Numbered from the stretch's first letter, positions 15,170 through 24,268 are shown. The stretch is DNA of 64,000 nucleotides from Croceibacterium aestuarii (GCF_030657335.1 NZ_CP131039.1:124001-188000), one strand, 5' to 3'. The notes: a model not told the origin generated them from the letters alone. Translations and numbers: made by a program.

Positions 15170-15784
15170 TCAGCGCAGCAGACCGCAGCGCAGCAGTTCG
15201 TCCTCGAGCCCCTCGGGCCCTTCGAACAGGTGCGCCTGCCAGCCGCGCGCGCGAGCGGCGGCGACGTTGGCCGGGTTGTCGTCGGTGAAGAACAGTGCCG
15301 CGGGCGGATGGCCGAAGCGCTGCTCGCTGATCTCGTAGATGCGCGCATCGGGCTTGGCGACCTTCTCCTCGCCCGAGACGACGATGTCTTCGAACAGTGC
15401 AAAGATCGCTTCGAGCGGACGGAATCCGGCGAAGAACTCGGCGCCGAAATTGGTCAGCCCGTAGAGCGGCACTCCCGCCGCATGGAGCCGCCGGGCCAGC
15501 GCATGGGTGCCCTCGATCGGATGCTGGATGGTCTCGTTGAAACGCCGGGCATAGGCATCGATGAGGTGCGCATGCTCGGGAAACTCGGCCTTCCGCGCGC
15601 GCACCATCTCGGCCAGCGGCGTGCCGCGGTCGCTTTGGAAGTGCCATTCCTCGCTGATGACATTGGCCAGCACGTGGTCAAGCTCGTCCGGATCGGCGAC
15701 GAGCTTCGCCATCAGGTACCGCAGGTCCCAGTCGAACAATACGCGGCCGATGTCGAACACCACCGCTGCCGGCGTTTCAGGCAT
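15170..15784 (-). CDS. HAD-family hydrolase
   Basis: A 204-residue HAD hydrolase close to the YihX/epoxide-hydrolase-N group. Motif I reads VVFDIGRVLFDWD, where the second Asp of DxD is replaced by Gly as in the DxG variants. Motif II is LTNFG, motif III the Lys in EEKVAKPDARIY, and motif IV FTDDNPANV. It is probably a sugar-phosphate or related phosphatase; the substrate cannot be read. The start is only 2 bp beyond the T-tract of the L36 terminator, and its only purine-rich ribosome binding site lies inside that hairpin. Confidence 0.82.
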   Translation of the reverse strand: MPETPAAVVFDIGRVLFDWDLRYLMAKLVADPDELDHVLANVISEEWHFQSDRGTPLAEMVRARKAEFPEHAHLIDAYARRFNETIQHPIEGTHALARRLHAAGVPLYGLTNFGAEFFAGFRPLEAIFALFEDIVVSGEEKVAKPDARIYEISEQRFGHPPAALFFTDDNPANVAAARARGWQAHLFEGPEGLEDELLRCGLLR

Positions 15785-15786
15785 GC

Positions 15787-15812
15787 AAAAGGCCCCCGAA
15801 TCGACGGGAGCC
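15787..15812 (-). terminator. Terminator of the L36 gene, adjoining the HAD start
   Basis: On the minus strand GGCTCCCG pairs with CGGGGGCC (one G-U) around TCGATT, then TTTT. It follows the L36 gene and directly precedes the HAD ATG at 15784. The 3' arm (GGGGG) is also the best Shine-Dalgarno candidate for the HAD gene. Confidence 0.65.
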
Positions 15813-15856
15813 CTGCATGTCTTCGCAGCCGCGAACGAATCGCGGCGCGGCCTGCA

Positions 15857-15982
15857 TTAACCCTGGCGCGCCTTGAAGCGGCGGTTGGTCTTGTTGATCA
15901 CGTAGACCCGGCCGCGGCGACGGATCACGCGGTTGTCCCGGTGGCGGCCCTTGAGCGACTTGAGGCTGTTGACGATCTTCAT
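15857..15982 (-). CDS. rpmJ: 50S ribosomal protein L36, zinc-free (YkgO) type
   Basis: A 41-residue L36: [20 protein letters not shown] then [21 protein letters not shown]. It lacks the four Zn-binding Cys/His residues of the type-A protein, so it is the C-minus (YkgO-like) form that many alphaproteobacteria carry as their only L36. GGAAGAA lies upstream as ribosome binding site. It is a lone gene with its own terminator at 15787-15812. Confidence 0.92.
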   Translation of the reverse strand: MKIVNSLKSLKGRHRDNRVIRRRGRVYVINKTNRRFKARQG

Positions 15983-16156
15983 GACGATTCTTCCAAAAAG
16001 TTCGGCACCGGAGATGGCCTCCGATGCCGTAATTTCAAGCGCGGGCCACTAAGGGCGGCTGTCCGCGAAGTCAAGCACGCAGAGCCGGTTCATTGCCGGC
16101 CACGCCCCCTGTGCCAAGCCGCTGGCACCTTCACCCTTGCTGGACGTTACCCCACC

Positions 16157-16741
16157 ATGCGACGCCTCCTCCTCGCCCCCTTCGCCGCGCTCGCCCTCGC
16201 AGGATGCGCACAGACTGTCGTCTCACCCGTCTCGGTCACCCGGTTTATCGGAAACGAACCTGCCCGACTCGGCGAGGGATCCATTTCCGTGCGCGCCGCG
16301 ACGGACGGCAACAGCCTCGAATTCGCTGCCTGGAAGCAAGCGGTCGCCGCCGAACTGGCGAAACTCGGTTACCGCGTGGTCGAAAACGAAGTCAGCGCGC
16401 AGGTTGCCGAGGTCCGGGTCGAGCGCGCAAGGGACCTGCCGGAACCGCGCCGCGGACCGGTCAACGTCGGCGTCGGCGGTTCGACCGGCTCCTACGGCTC
16501 CGGGGTGGGCGTCGGTCTCGGCGTCGACCTTTCAGGCCCTCCTCCGGAAGTGACCGACAACCGCCTGCGCGTGGTCATCAAGGACAACGGCACCGGCCAG
16601 GCGCTGTGGGAAGGCCGCGCCGAATTCTCGGCCAGCGCCAACAGCGACTATGCCAGCGCGCAGGCCGCGGCGAACAAGATGGCGGCGGCGCTGTTCAAGG
16701 GGTTTCCCGGCGAATCCGGCACGACTATCGAGGTCAAATGA
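16157..16741 (+). CDS. Lipoprotein with DUF4136-like domain
   Basis: A 194-residue lipoprotein. The lipobox is LALAGC at about residue 16, after [11 protein letters not shown]. The body has [25 protein letters not shown] and a Gly/Ser-rich strand region ([20 protein letters not shown]), then [24 protein letters not shown]. The alternation resembles DUF4136 lipoproteins. It is most likely attached to the outer membrane, periplasmic side. The stop overlaps the next start (ATGA), so it is translated together with the M14 peptidase. Confidence 0.75.
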   Translation: MRRLLLAPFAALALAGCAQTVVSPVSVTRFIGNEPARLGEGSISVRAATDGNSLEFAAWKQAVAAELAKLGYRVVENEVSAQVAEVRVERARDLPEPRRGPVNVGVGGSTGSYGSGVGVGLGVDLSGPPPEVTDNRLRVVIKDNGTGQALWEGRAEFSASANSDYASAQAAANKMAAALFKGFPGESGTTIEVK

Positions 16742-17877
16742 CCGATATCGTAATCAACGCTGCCTTCGACAGCGGCAACATCGACGTAATCTCCATCGAC
16801 GGCGCCGCCGCCACCCTGGCCATCCCGCCCGACCACCAGTCCGAGTTCCGCCAGTGGTTTCACTTCCGCGTCAGCGGCGCGGCCGGGCGCGAGCTGGTGC
16901 TGCGGATCGTCGACCTCAACACCAGCGCCTATCCGGGAGGGTGGAGCGGCTACAACTCCTGCGTCTCGGAAGACCGCGACTACTGGGGACGCGCCGATTC
17001 GAGCTTCGACAAGGGCGAGGATGGCGGCACGCTGACGATCCGCTACACGCCGGCCAGCGATATCGCCTGGTTCGCCTATTTCGCGCCCTATTCAATGGAG
17101 CGGCACCACGACCTCGTCGCCGAGGCCGCCGCTGCCGAAGGCGTGAGCTATCGCTGCCTCGGTTTCACCCTCGACGACCAGCCGCTCGACTGCCTCGAGA
17201 TGGGCGAAGGTCAAACCCAAGTCTGGCTCTACGCGCGCCAGCACCCGGGCGAATCGATGGCCGAATGGTGGATGGAAGGCGCGCTCGAAGTGCTGACCGA
17301 TCCGGCCGACCCGGTGGCCCGCGTCCTCAGGCAGAAGTGCCGCCTGCACGTCGTGCCCAACTGCAACCCGGACGGCAGCCGCCGCGGGCACCTGCGCACC
17401 AACGCGGTCGGTACCAACCTCAACCGAGAATGGCACGAACCGAGCGCGGCCAAGTCGCCCGAGGTCCTCGCCATCCGCAATGCCATGGACCAGACGGGCG
17501 TCGATTTCGCGATGGACGTCCACGGCGACGAGGCGATCGCCGCCAACTTCCTCGCCGGGTTCGAAGGAATTCCTTCGTGGAGCGAGGACCTGCAGGCGAA
17601 GTTCGACCGCTTTCGGCAGATTCTCGCTCGCCGCAGTCCCGACTTCCAGGTGGAAAAAGGCTACCCTGCGGCCAGCGTAGGGAAGGCCAACCTGTCGATG
17701 AGCACCAATCAGCTTGCGGAACGCTTCGGCGCCTGTTCGATGACGCTGGAAATGCCGTTCAAGGACAATGCCGACCTGCCCGATCCCGAACAGGGCTGGA
17801 GCCCCGAACGCTGCAAGCTTTTGGCCCGCGAATGCCTGGCGAGCCTGGTCGAGTGGCTGAACGCGGCGAGCAACTAG
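16738..17877 (+). CDS. M14-family zinc carboxypeptidase (cytosolic CCP-like)
   Basis: A 379-residue metallocarboxypeptidase. The N-terminal beta domain (residues 1-115) resembles that of cytosolic carboxypeptidases (CCP/Nna1). Zn ligands are read in [13 protein letters not shown] (HxxE), and the third His is in [33 protein letters not shown] is the substrate-binding block, and the catalytic Glu is probably in [10 protein letters not shown]. No signal peptide is seen, so it is cytoplasmic. The ATG overlaps the upstream lipoprotein stop by 4 bp. The bacterial substrate of CCP-like enzymes is unclear. Confidence 0.88.
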   Translation: MTDIVINAAFDSGNIDVISIDGAAATLAIPPDHQSEFRQWFHFRVSGAAGRELVLRIVDLNTSAYPGGWSGYNSCVSEDRDYWGRADSSFDKGEDGGTLTIRYTPASDIAWFAYFAPYSMERHHDLVAEAAAAEGVSYRCLGFTLDDQPLDCLEMGEGQTQVWLYARQHPGESMAEWWMEGALEVLTDPADPVARVLRQKCRLHVVPNCNPDGSRRGHLRTNAVGTNLNREWHEPSAAKSPEVLAIRNAMDQTGVDFAMDVHGDEAIAANFLAGFEGIPSWSEDLQAKFDRFRQILARRSPDFQVEKGYPAASVGKANLSMSTNQLAERFGACSMTLEMPFKDNADLPDPEQGWSPERCKLLARECLASLVEWLNAASN

Positions 17878-17915
17878 TCCTTGCAGCGTAACAATGCATC
17901 GCTACTTACAATGAT

Positions 17916-18308
17916 GTGAGCAAACCGCACCTCTTCCCGATCGCCATCGCGCCCGCCGACATCGACTTTATGGGCCATGTCAACAATGCGCGGTACCTAG
18001 CCTGGGTGCAGGACGCGGTGATCGATCACTGGAAGACGTTTGCCCCGGTCGAAGCCGTCGCCCAGCACCTGTGGGTCGCGCTCAAGCACGAGATCACCTA
18101 CCGCCGCCCGGCGTTCCTCGGCGACAGCGTCATCGCCCACGTCGTGCTCGAGAAGGTCCAGGGCGTGCGCGCCTCTTATGAGACGCTGGTCCGCCGCGGC
18201 GAGGAAATCATCGCCGAAGTGAAATCGACCTGGTGCTGCCTCGACGCCGAAACCCGCAGGCCGGTGCGCCCGGCCCGCGAGGTCATCGACCGCTTCTTCG
18301 CGCGCTAG
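17916..18308 (+). CDS. Acyl-CoA thioesterase, hotdog fold (4HBT)
   Basis: A 130-residue thioesterase of the 4-hydroxybenzoyl-CoA/YbgC group. The active-site motif ADIDFMGHVNNARYLAWVQDA carries the Asp and the HVNN turn. The HEITYRRPAFLGD block is also typical. It starts with GTG 17916, since no ATG lies before the motif. A single-copy gene with no operon partner. The substrate range is unknown. Confidence 0.87.
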   Translation: MSKPHLFPIAIAPADIDFMGHVNNARYLAWVQDAVIDHWKTFAPVEAVAQHLWVALKHEITYRRPAFLGDSVIAHVVLEKVQGVRASYETLVRRGEEIIAEVKSTWCCLDAETRRPVRPAREVIDRFFAR

Positions 18309-18314
18309 CTCGCT

Positions 18315-18704
18315 TTACTTGCGCGTCCCGGAGATCGGGATGTCGCCGAAGTCGCTCTTGGCCGTGCCGCTCAGCGCATCGCCCTCGACCTTGAGATCGT
18401 AGCTCATTTTCATTTGCTGCCCGCCCATGTCGAGCGCGCGGTCGAAGGTGACGTGGTCGCCGTCGACCACGAGGTTAGAAATCGTGCTCTTGGGCGGGTC
18501 TCCGCCCGGCCCGCCTTCCATCGGCGCGTCCTTCATGTCGAGCGTATAGGCGCCGCCCGCCTCGGCCACCGTCCAGTCGGACTTGAAGGTCCCGAAATCG
18601 GTCTTCGCCTCGACCGCCCAGGCGCCGGCTACGCCGGACCCCTCGGCCAGCGCCGGCGATGCGAATAGTGCGGCAGCGCCGGCGACCACGAAAAGCTTCC
18701 TCAT
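18315..18704 (-). CDS. Exported beta-rich protein of unknown function
   Basis: A 129-residue protein with a signal peptide (MRKLFVVAGAAALFASPALA). The mature part is short beta-strands with many Asp/Gly turns: VAGAWAVEAKTDFGTFKSDWTV ... ISGTRK. It looks like a small lipocalin- or avidin-like barrel, common as unnamed exported proteins in sphingomonads. ATG 18704 was chosen because the signal peptide starts there; the frame extends to 18761. It is convergent with the thioesterase gene. Confidence 0.65.
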   Translation of the reverse strand: MRKLFVVAGAAALFASPALAEGSGVAGAWAVEAKTDFGTFKSDWTVAEAGGAYTLDMKDAPMEGGPGGDPPKSTISNLVVDGDHVTFDRALDMGGQQMKMSYDLKVEGDALSGTAKSDFGDIPISGTRK

Positions 18705-18785
18705 GCGAACTCTCCTCTCCCTTGATGCAGGGAGATTATGCCGCGCGCAGCCGGCGCGCAATCGCCAAGCTGTCGCAGGCGATCG

Positions 18786-20054
18786 TCACTCGGCCGCCTC
18801 GGCCAGCGCGGCCGGGTCGACCTCGCGCCAGTCGGCACCCTCGGGAAAGGCGAAGCTGACCGCGCGGATCGCGGCGAAATCGATATCCTCGGCGGCGAAG
18901 GCCAGCTCGCCCGTGTCGCGGTGGCGCCGGACCGCGTCGAGCAGCAGGCGCCGTGCGCGGTAGATCACCCGGTCGCAGGTGCCGAGGTATTCCCTGGTCC
19001 GGTCGACGATCGGTCCCATCGATTCCTGCACCGCGAAATCCTCGTAGGCATTTCCGCGATTGACGATCCCGCTCCAGTGCCCCGCCTTCATCGCCGCGCG
19101 GTCCTGGTGCCATTGGTTCTCGGGACCGCCCATGTCGGCGTTGAAATGGTCGGGATTCCCGCTCCACGTCCCGAAGGCGCTCATCAGGTCGCGGGTCAGC
19201 GGGCCCTCGGTGTCGTAGAGGATGTACCACTGCGCCGTGGTGACGTCGTCGATCGGTATCGAGCAGCAGGTAACCCGGGCCCCGTGCGGCGCGGCGGGGA
19301 TGAAGCTGAAGAACGGCAGCGCCACCTCGCGCACGCGGGCATAATGCACGCCGCCAAGCTCCTGCCGGATCGCGCCCTCGCGGAAGCCGTAGGGGCGCTC
19401 ATCGAACTCGAACACCGGCGCACCGTCGCCGAGCATGTAGTCGCTTTCGTCCTTGAAGTATTCGCGGCCGTCGTCGCTACCGAGGTTGGTGGCGTGGAGG
19501 AAGGTGACATGGGCGCTGTCGAGCAGCGCTTCGAGGCCTTGCAGCCAGTTGGTGCGAATCACCCCGCGATAAGGCTGCACCTGGTCGTCGCCAAGCGCGG
19601 TGAACTCGTAGGCCGGAAAGCGCGGCGGGGTCTCCCTGGCCCCCATATAGACCCAGAGCATCCCGCCGGCCTCGTGCACAGGATGGCTGCGCACCGGCAC
19701 GCTCTCGGCGAACTTCTCGCGCTGGCCGCGCGGCTCGGTCGGCGCGTCGATGCACTTGCCTGCCGCCGAGAATTTCCAGCCGTGGAAGATGCACCTGAGG
19801 CCACCTTCCTCGTTGCGCGCAAGGCGCAGGCTCGCGCAGCGGTGCGGGCATGCTTCCTGCAGGAAGCCCGGCGTGCCGTCTGGCGAGCGAAAAGCGACGA
19901 AGTCCTCGCCGAACAGGCGCACCTTCTCTGGCGCACCGCCGGCCTCGAGCGCCGCCGAGCGGCACGCCGGGACCCAGTATTCGCGCAGCATCGCGCCCAT
20001 CGCGGTCCCCGGACCGACGCGGGTCAGCAGCTCGTTGTCAGCCTGGTTCAGCAT
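18786..20054 (-). CDS. Rieske non-heme iron oxygenase, alpha subunit
   Basis: A 422-residue ring-hydroxylating or demethylating oxygenase subunit. The Rieske [2Fe-2S] ligands are C69, H71, C88 and H91 (CPHRC ... CIFHGW). The mononuclear iron site is at LLDSAHVTFLHATN. The N-terminal LLTRVGPGTAMGAMLREYW is typical of the phthalate 4,5-dioxygenase/vanillate O-demethylase-like branch. No ferredoxin reductase gene is adjacent, so the electron partner is elsewhere. ATG 20054 is preferred over 20141 by family alignment. The substrate is unknown; methoxylated or carboxylated aromatics are typical for the branch. Confidence 0.85.
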   Translation of the reverse strand: MLNQADNELLTRVGPGTAMGAMLREYWVPACRSAALEAGGAPEKVRLFGEDFVAFRSPDGTPGFLQEACPHRCASLRLARNEEGGLRCIFHGWKFSAAGKCIDAPTEPRGQREKFAESVPVRSHPVHEAGGMLWVYMGARETPPRFPAYEFTALGDDQVQPYRGVIRTNWLQGLEALLDSAHVTFLHATNLGSDDGREYFKDESDYMLGDGAPVFEFDERPYGFREGAIRQELGGVHYARVREVALPFFSFIPAAPHGARVTCCSIPIDDVTTAQWYILYDTEGPLTRDLMSAFGTWSGNPDHFNADMGGPENQWHQDRAAMKAGHWSGIVNRGNAYEDFAVQESMGPIVDRTREYLGTCDRVIYRARRLLLDAVRRHRDTGELAFAAEDIDFAAIRAVSFAFPEGADWREVDPAALAEAAE

Positions 20055-20170
20055 CCTTCCTCTCCTCTTGCGCACGCCCACATGGTGTCCGGCCGCGTGC
20101 CTCCCCCGCCGGGGCGTCGCTCTCCCGACTCGGTTTGCCACATTGCCGCGCGCTGCTGTAGTGGGTAGCG

Positions 20171-20776
20171 ATGTCCGACTGCGGCTGCGAACCCACAGCG
20201 ACCGATACCCCGGCGCAGCGCCGCGCGCTGACCATCGCGCTCGCGCTCAACGCGGCGATGTTCGTGGTCGAGGGCGCTGGGGGCCTGCTCTTCCACTCCG
20301 CCTCGCTGCTGGCCGACGGGCTCGACATGCTGTCCGACGCGGCGGTCTATGCGCTCGCGCTCTACGCCATCGGCCGCAGCGCGCTGTTCAAGGTCAAGGC
20401 CGCGCGAGTGAGCGGGTGGGCGCTGCTGCTGATCGCCATCGCCATGCTGGCCGAGGTGACGCGCCGCGCTCTGACCGGCAGCGCACCCGAAGGGTTCGGC
20501 ATGGTCGGCGTCGCGCTAATTGCGCTGGTCGTGAACGTCGTCGTCCTTCGCCTGCTCGCCGCGCAGCGCAGCAGCGAGGTGCACATGCGCGCGGCGTGGA
20601 TCTTCACCCGCGCCGACGTGGCGGCCAACGCCGCGGTGATCGTTTCCGGACTTGCGGTCCTGGTGACCGGCATCGGCGCGTTCGATCTCGTCATCGGCGC
20701 GGCGATCGCGCTCTATGTCATGCGCGAGGCGTTCGAGATCATCGACGAAGCCAAGGAAGCGCGGGCCGAAGCTTAA
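20171..20776 (+). CDS. Cation diffusion facilitator (CDF) family transporter
   Basis: A 201-residue membrane protein with about six helices. The CDF metal sites appear as LLADGLDMLSDAAVYALAL (DxxxD, TM2) and FTRADVAANAAVIVSG (TM5). It lacks the long cytoplasmic C-terminal dimerisation domain, so it is a short CDF. The N-terminus MSDCGCEP has two cysteines that may bind metal. It exports Zn, Co or Cd by proton antiport (family knowledge). It is convergent with cdd, overlapping its stop by 4 bp. Confidence 0.85.
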   Translation: MSDCGCEPTATDTPAQRRALTIALALNAAMFVVEGAGGLLFHSASLLADGLDMLSDAAVYALALYAIGRSALFKVKAARVSGWALLLIAIAMLAEVTRRALTGSAPEGFGMVGVALIALVVNVVVLRLLAAQRSSEVHMRAAWIFTRADVAANAAVIVSGLAVLVTGIGAFDLVIGAAIALYVMREAFEIIDEAKEARAEA

Positions 20777-21183
20777 TCGAGACTCGCCGGACCGAACGCG
20801 GCGGGAAGCAGCGCGGAGAGCTTGACCGTGCGCACTTCCGAGGGCCCGACGCAGAGCACGTCGGGATCGGTTCCGCCCAGGGCGGCGAGTTCGTTGAGCA
20901 CCTGCCGGCAGCGCCCGCACGGCGTGATCGGCTCGGGTCCCGGCCCGGTCACCGCAACCGCCAGCAGCCCGCCGCGGTGCCCCTCCGCCATCGCCTTGCC
21001 GACCGCGACCGTTTCGGCGCACAGCGCCAGGCCGAAGCTGGCGTTCTCGACATTGGCCCCCGTCACCACCGACCCGTCGGCAAAGCGCAGCGCCGCGCCG
21101 ACCGGGAACTTCGAGTAGGGGGCATAGGCAGCCAGCGCCGCCCCGCGCGCAGCCTCGACCAGTTCGATATCGTCCTGCGTCAC
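20773..21183 (-). CDS. cdd: Cytidine deaminase
   Basis: A 136-residue homotetrameric-type cytidine deaminase. The catalytic ALCAET motif (Cys and Glu, about residue 55) and PCGRCRQVL (two Cys) supply the zinc site. NVENASFG binds the nucleoside. It salvages cytidine and deoxycytidine to uridine forms. The start overlaps the stop of the upstream GH25-like gene by 4 bp. Confidence 0.94.
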   Translation of the reverse strand: MTQDDIELVEAARGAALAAYAPYSKFPVGAALRFADGSVVTGANVENASFGLALCAETVAVGKAMAEGHRGGLLAVAVTGPGPEPITPCGRCRQVLNELAALGGTDPDVLCVGPSEVRTVKLSALLPAAFGPASLD

Positions 21184-21878
21184 GGCTGCAGCACCACCCA
21201 GCGCACGGGTTCGGGGCCGGCATCGCTACGATAGTGCGCATTGGCGGTCCACAGCGTCCACGGCCGCCCGGCATAGTCGGGCTGCAGGAAGTCGCGCTGC
21301 AGCCACAGGTTGCGCTCGATCTTGGCGGCGATGTGGTAGCGGTCCTCGAACTCGGGCGAGACCAGCAGCACCGCCGGCTGGCCGACATGCCCCTCGATCT
21401 GGTTGAGGAAGGTGGTCAGCTCGCTCTCGACCGCCTGCTCGCTGACCCGAACCGGGCAGTCCTCGGCGGTGCGCAGCAGGGCGATTGCCGGCGGCAGCAA
21501 CCCCGTTTCGCGCGGCACGATGGTGACGAAGTTGGCGCTCTGCCGCTCGGCGGGCTCGCACGGGTCATAGGTGTGGACCACCCCGACCGACAGGCCGCTG
21601 CCGCGCACCGCGCGCAAGTTGCGGCTGAACGCCGGGTCGCGGCCCCCGGCGCCGCTGCTCGCCTCGAGGTAGGCGAACTGCGCGCCGATCGCCTTGAAGG
21701 CATTGAAATCGACCCGTCCGTCGCGCGCGCCGACGAGCACGCCCTGCACCGGGAAGTCTCTGCGCTCGGGCCGCCAGTGCTGCGCGGTCCACCACGCCCA
21801 GCCCCCTGCGACCAGCGCGGCGAGCAGCACCAACGCGAAAATCCGCGTGCGCCAGCGAAATGCCTTCTTCCTGCCCAT
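21180..21878 (-). CDS. GH25-like protein, probably catalytically inactive
   Basis: A 232-residue membrane-anchored protein. The N-terminal TM is at residues 11-29. The GH25 pattern is recognisable (QGVLVGARDGRVDFNAFKAIGAQFAYLEASSG, then GVVHTYDP). The usual first catalytic Asp (DVS motif) is replaced by LVGA and the DxE motif cannot be found, so lysozyme activity is doubtful. It may bind rather than cut peptidoglycan. It overlaps cdd by 4 bp downstream. Confidence 0.7.
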   Translation of the reverse strand: MGRKKAFRWRTRIFALVLLAALVAGGWAWWTAQHWRPERRDFPVQGVLVGARDGRVDFNAFKAIGAQFAYLEASSGAGGRDPAFSRNLRAVRGSGLSVGVVHTYDPCEPAERQSANFVTIVPRETGLLPPAIALLRTAEDCPVRVSEQAVESELTTFLNQIEGHVGQPAVLLVSPEFEDRYHIAAKIERNLWLQRDFLQPDYAGRPWTLWTANAHYRSDAGPEPVRWVVLQP

Positions 21879-21906
21879 CGATCCCGCTCTGCGACCCCGT
21901 GCCCCG

Positions 21907-22404
21907 TCAGCCGCGAATATGCAGGACGCAGACCAGCGTGAAAAGCCTGCGCGCCGTATCGTGGTCGAGTTCGACCTTGCCCTCGAGCGCTTCGAGCAGG
22001 TGGCGCGCGCCGCGGTCGTGGATGCCGCGCCGGGCCATGTCGAGCGTCTCGAGTTCCTTCGCCGAGGTCTTGCGGAGCGCCTTGTAATAGCTGTCGCAGA
22101 TGGCGAAATATTCGCGCACCGCGCGGCGGAAGCGCGTCAGGCCCAGCCCGATCGTCCCGGCATCGCGGCCATGATGATCGCGCAGCGCGATCGCCAGCCG
22201 CCCCTCGACCACCGCAAGCCGCAGCGACCAGGGCCCTGCGTGGCCGAGATCGACGGCCCGCAGCGGGCGAAAATGGCTGTCGACCGCCAGGTCGTGCAGC
22301 GCCGCCGCGCGTTCCTGCTCGACCTCCGGCCCGCGTGCGAGCACGGTCGATTCGTCGAGCGAGATCGCCGCGATGCGGTCGCTGGAAGGGCTGGTCTCGG
22401 CCAT
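21907..22404 (-). CDS. UPF0262 family protein
   Basis: A 165-residue soluble protein that matches the alphaproteobacterial UPF0262 family as I remember it: ISLDESTVLARGPEVEQERAAALHDL, FRPLRAVD, FRRAVREYFAICDSYYKALR and the terminal VELDHDTARRLFTLVCVLHIRG. ATG 22404 gives the family length; the longer open frame upstream is antisense to dnaB. No function has been assigned. The gene lies upstream of the GH25-like gene on the same strand. Confidence 0.85.
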   Translation of the reverse strand: MAETSPSSDRIAAISLDESTVLARGPEVEQERAAALHDLAVDSHFRPLRAVDLGHAGPWSLRLAVVEGRLAIALRDHHGRDAGTIGLGLTRFRRAVREYFAICDSYYKALRKTSAKELETLDMARRGIHDRGARHLLEALEGKVELDHDTARRLFTLVCVLHIRG

Positions 22405-22445
22405 GGCGGGGCTTTCGCAGACGCAGCAAGCGGCGGCAAGCGTCT

Positions 22446-22531
22446 CCTCCCCGAAACGGGGAGGTGGCAGTCGCCGCAGGCGACCAACGTAGGGGAAACG
22501 CACCCTGCACACCGATGCCGAGGGGCCCCTC
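22446..22531. repeat. REP-like palindromic sequence between UPF0262 gene and dnaB
   Basis: Three GC-rich palindromes in a row: CCTCCCCG-AAA-CGGGGAGG (22446-22464), GTCGCC-GCA-GGCGAC (22470-22484) and GAGGGGCCCCTC (22520-22531). The 'GGGGAGGTGGCAG' segment is characteristic of dispersed repeats I remember from sphingomonad genomes. The divergent promoters must share this region. Confidence 0.65.
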
Positions 22532-22644
22532 CCCCCATTTCGTTCGGTCCGCCGCCCAGCGCCGAGGTGGATGTGCCCGCTATCCACACGCAGTTTCTCG
22601 CCCGCCCTCTTGCCGCGAATCCCGCATCGGCGCATCACGCGCGC

Positions 22645-24165
22645 ATGGCCGAAGAAGACCTCCTGATCCGCCCCGACACTCCCACCGCGCAATCGCCCGC
22701 GGGCCGCAAGCTGCCCGCCAACCTCGAGGCCGAGGCCGCCTTTCTCGGCGCCGTGCTGATCGACAACCGGCTGATGGAAGAGATGCCGGTGCCGCTGCGG
22801 CCCGAACATTTCTTCGATCCGTTGCACGGCCGCATTCTCGACCGCATCCTCGTCCTGCTCGACAAGCAGATGGTCGTCACCCCGGTGACGCTCAAACCCT
22901 ATTTCGAGGCCGACGAGGCGCTCAAGGAGCTCGGCGGCACCGGCTATCTCGCCCGGCTCACCGCCGACGGCCAGGGCCTGCTCGCCCCGCGCGAACTGGC
23001 CCAGCAGATCTACGACCTGGCGCTCTTGCGAGAGCTGGTCACGGTCGGGCGCAACCTCGTCGAAGGGGCGCTCGACACCAGCGAGGAAGTCGAGCCGATG
23101 CGGCAGATCGAGCAGGCCGAGGCGCGCCTGTTCGAGGTCGCCGAGGGCGCCGCGGGGTCGAGCGACGCGGAAAGCTTCCGCGGTGCGGCGAACAAGGCGC
23201 TGGAGATGATCGAAACCGCGATCAACTCGGGCGGCCACGTCTCGGGCAAGACCACCGGGCTCGTCTCGATCAACGACAAGTGCGGCGGGCTGCACGATTC
23301 CGATCTCATCATCCTCGCCGGGCGTCCGGGCATGGGCAAGTCGTCGCTCGCCACCAACATCGCCTTCAATTGCGCCGACCGCTACGTGCGCGACAGGCGC
23401 GACGGGATCGCCAAGAGCGTCGGCGCCCCGGTGGCGCTGTTCAGCCTCGAAATGAGCGCCGACCAGCTCGCCACCCGCATCCTCGCCGAACAGGCGGGCA
23501 TTCCGTCCGAGAAGCTGCGCATGGGCAAGATCGGCCGCGACGAGTTCCAGGACCTCTCCTACGCCAGCCAGCGCCTCGCCGACCTGCCGCTGTTCATCGA
23601 CGATACCCCGGCGCTGACCATCGGCGCGCTGCGCACCCGCGCCCGGCGCTTGAAGCGCCGCCACGACATCGGGCTGATCGTGGTCGATTACCTGCAGCTG
23701 CTGCAGGGCAGCGGCCGCGCCACCGACAACCGGGTCAACGAGATTTCCGAGATCAGCCGCGGGCTCAAGACGCTGGCCAAGGAACTGCAGGTCCCGGTCA
23801 TCGCGCTATCCCAGCTCAGCCGCGCGGTCGAACAGCGCGACGACAAGCGCCCGATGCTCTCCGACCTGCGCGAATCCGGCTCGATCGAGCAGGACGCCGA
23901 CATGGTCTGGTTCATCTTCCGCGAGGACTATTACGTCCTCTCGCGCGAACCCAAGGTCCCGCAGGGCGACGACGACATGAAGACCGCCGAGGCCCACGCC
24001 GCCTGGGCCGCCGAAATGGAACGCGTCCACGGCCTCGCCGAACTGATCGTCGCCAAACAGCGCCACGGCTCCACCGGCAAGGTGCGGCTGAGGTTCGAGC
24101 CGAAGATCACGCGGTTCACCGATCTGGCGGAGGGCGATTACGGCGGCGGCGGGGATTGGGAGTAG
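22645..24165 (+). CDS. dnaB: Replicative DNA helicase DnaB
   Basis: A 506-residue hexameric helicase. The N-terminal DnaB domain begins ANLEAEAAFLGAVLIDNRLMEE. The RecA-like C-terminal domain has Walker A GRPGMGKSSLA, the B motif LIVVDYLQLL, RELKTLAKELQVPVIALSQLSR (motif 3) and the KQRHGSTGKVRLRF arginine-finger region. ATG 22645 is used; the frame is open upstream only by shadow. No intein is present in the P-loop region. It is preceded by a REP-like cluster. Confidence 0.96.
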   Translation: MAEEDLLIRPDTPTAQSPAGRKLPANLEAEAAFLGAVLIDNRLMEEMPVPLRPEHFFDPLHGRILDRILVLLDKQMVVTPVTLKPYFEADEALKELGGTGYLARLTADGQGLLAPRELAQQIYDLALLRELVTVGRNLVEGALDTSEEVEPMRQIEQAEARLFEVAEGAAGSSDAESFRGAANKALEMIETAINSGGHVSGKTTGLVSINDKCGGLHDSDLIILAGRPGMGKSSLATNIAFNCADRYVRDRRDGIAKSVGAPVALFSLEMSADQLATRILAEQAGIPSEKLRMGKIGRDEFQDLSYASQRLADLPLFIDDTPALTIGALRTRARRLKRRHDIGLIVVDYLQLLQGSGRATDNRVNEISEISRGLKTLAKELQVPVIALSQLSRAVEQRDDKRPMLSDLRESGSIEQDADMVWFIFREDYYVLSREPKVPQGDDDMKTAEAHAAWAAEMERVHGLAELIVAKQRHGSTGKVRLRFEPKITRFTDLAEGDYGGGGDWE

Positions 24166-24247
24166 GCTGCAGGGCGGGCGGACAATGCCAGCAGCGAGGA
24201 TCCATTGACGGCCCGATTGCGGACCTACCTACACATTCCACCTCGTC

Positions 24248-24268
24248 ACCCTGAACTTGTTTCAGGGT
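24248..24268. repeat. REP-type palindrome downstream of dnaB
   Basis: ACCCTGAA-CTTGT-TTCAGGGT, flanked by GTC and CC, matches the common 'GTCACCCTGAACTTGTTTCAGGGT' class of extragenic repeats in sphingomonads (recollection). The rest of 24166-24437 holds no gene; a partner fragment TTCAGCATGACG lies at about 24343-24354. Confidence 0.7.

Noticed and set aside
14728-17911. AAGTAGCGAT repeated in intergenic DNA (about 14728 and 17900, and a shorter match near 25183)
   Set aside because: A 9-10-mer repeated two or three times in 64 kb can be chance, and the positions relative to genes differ.
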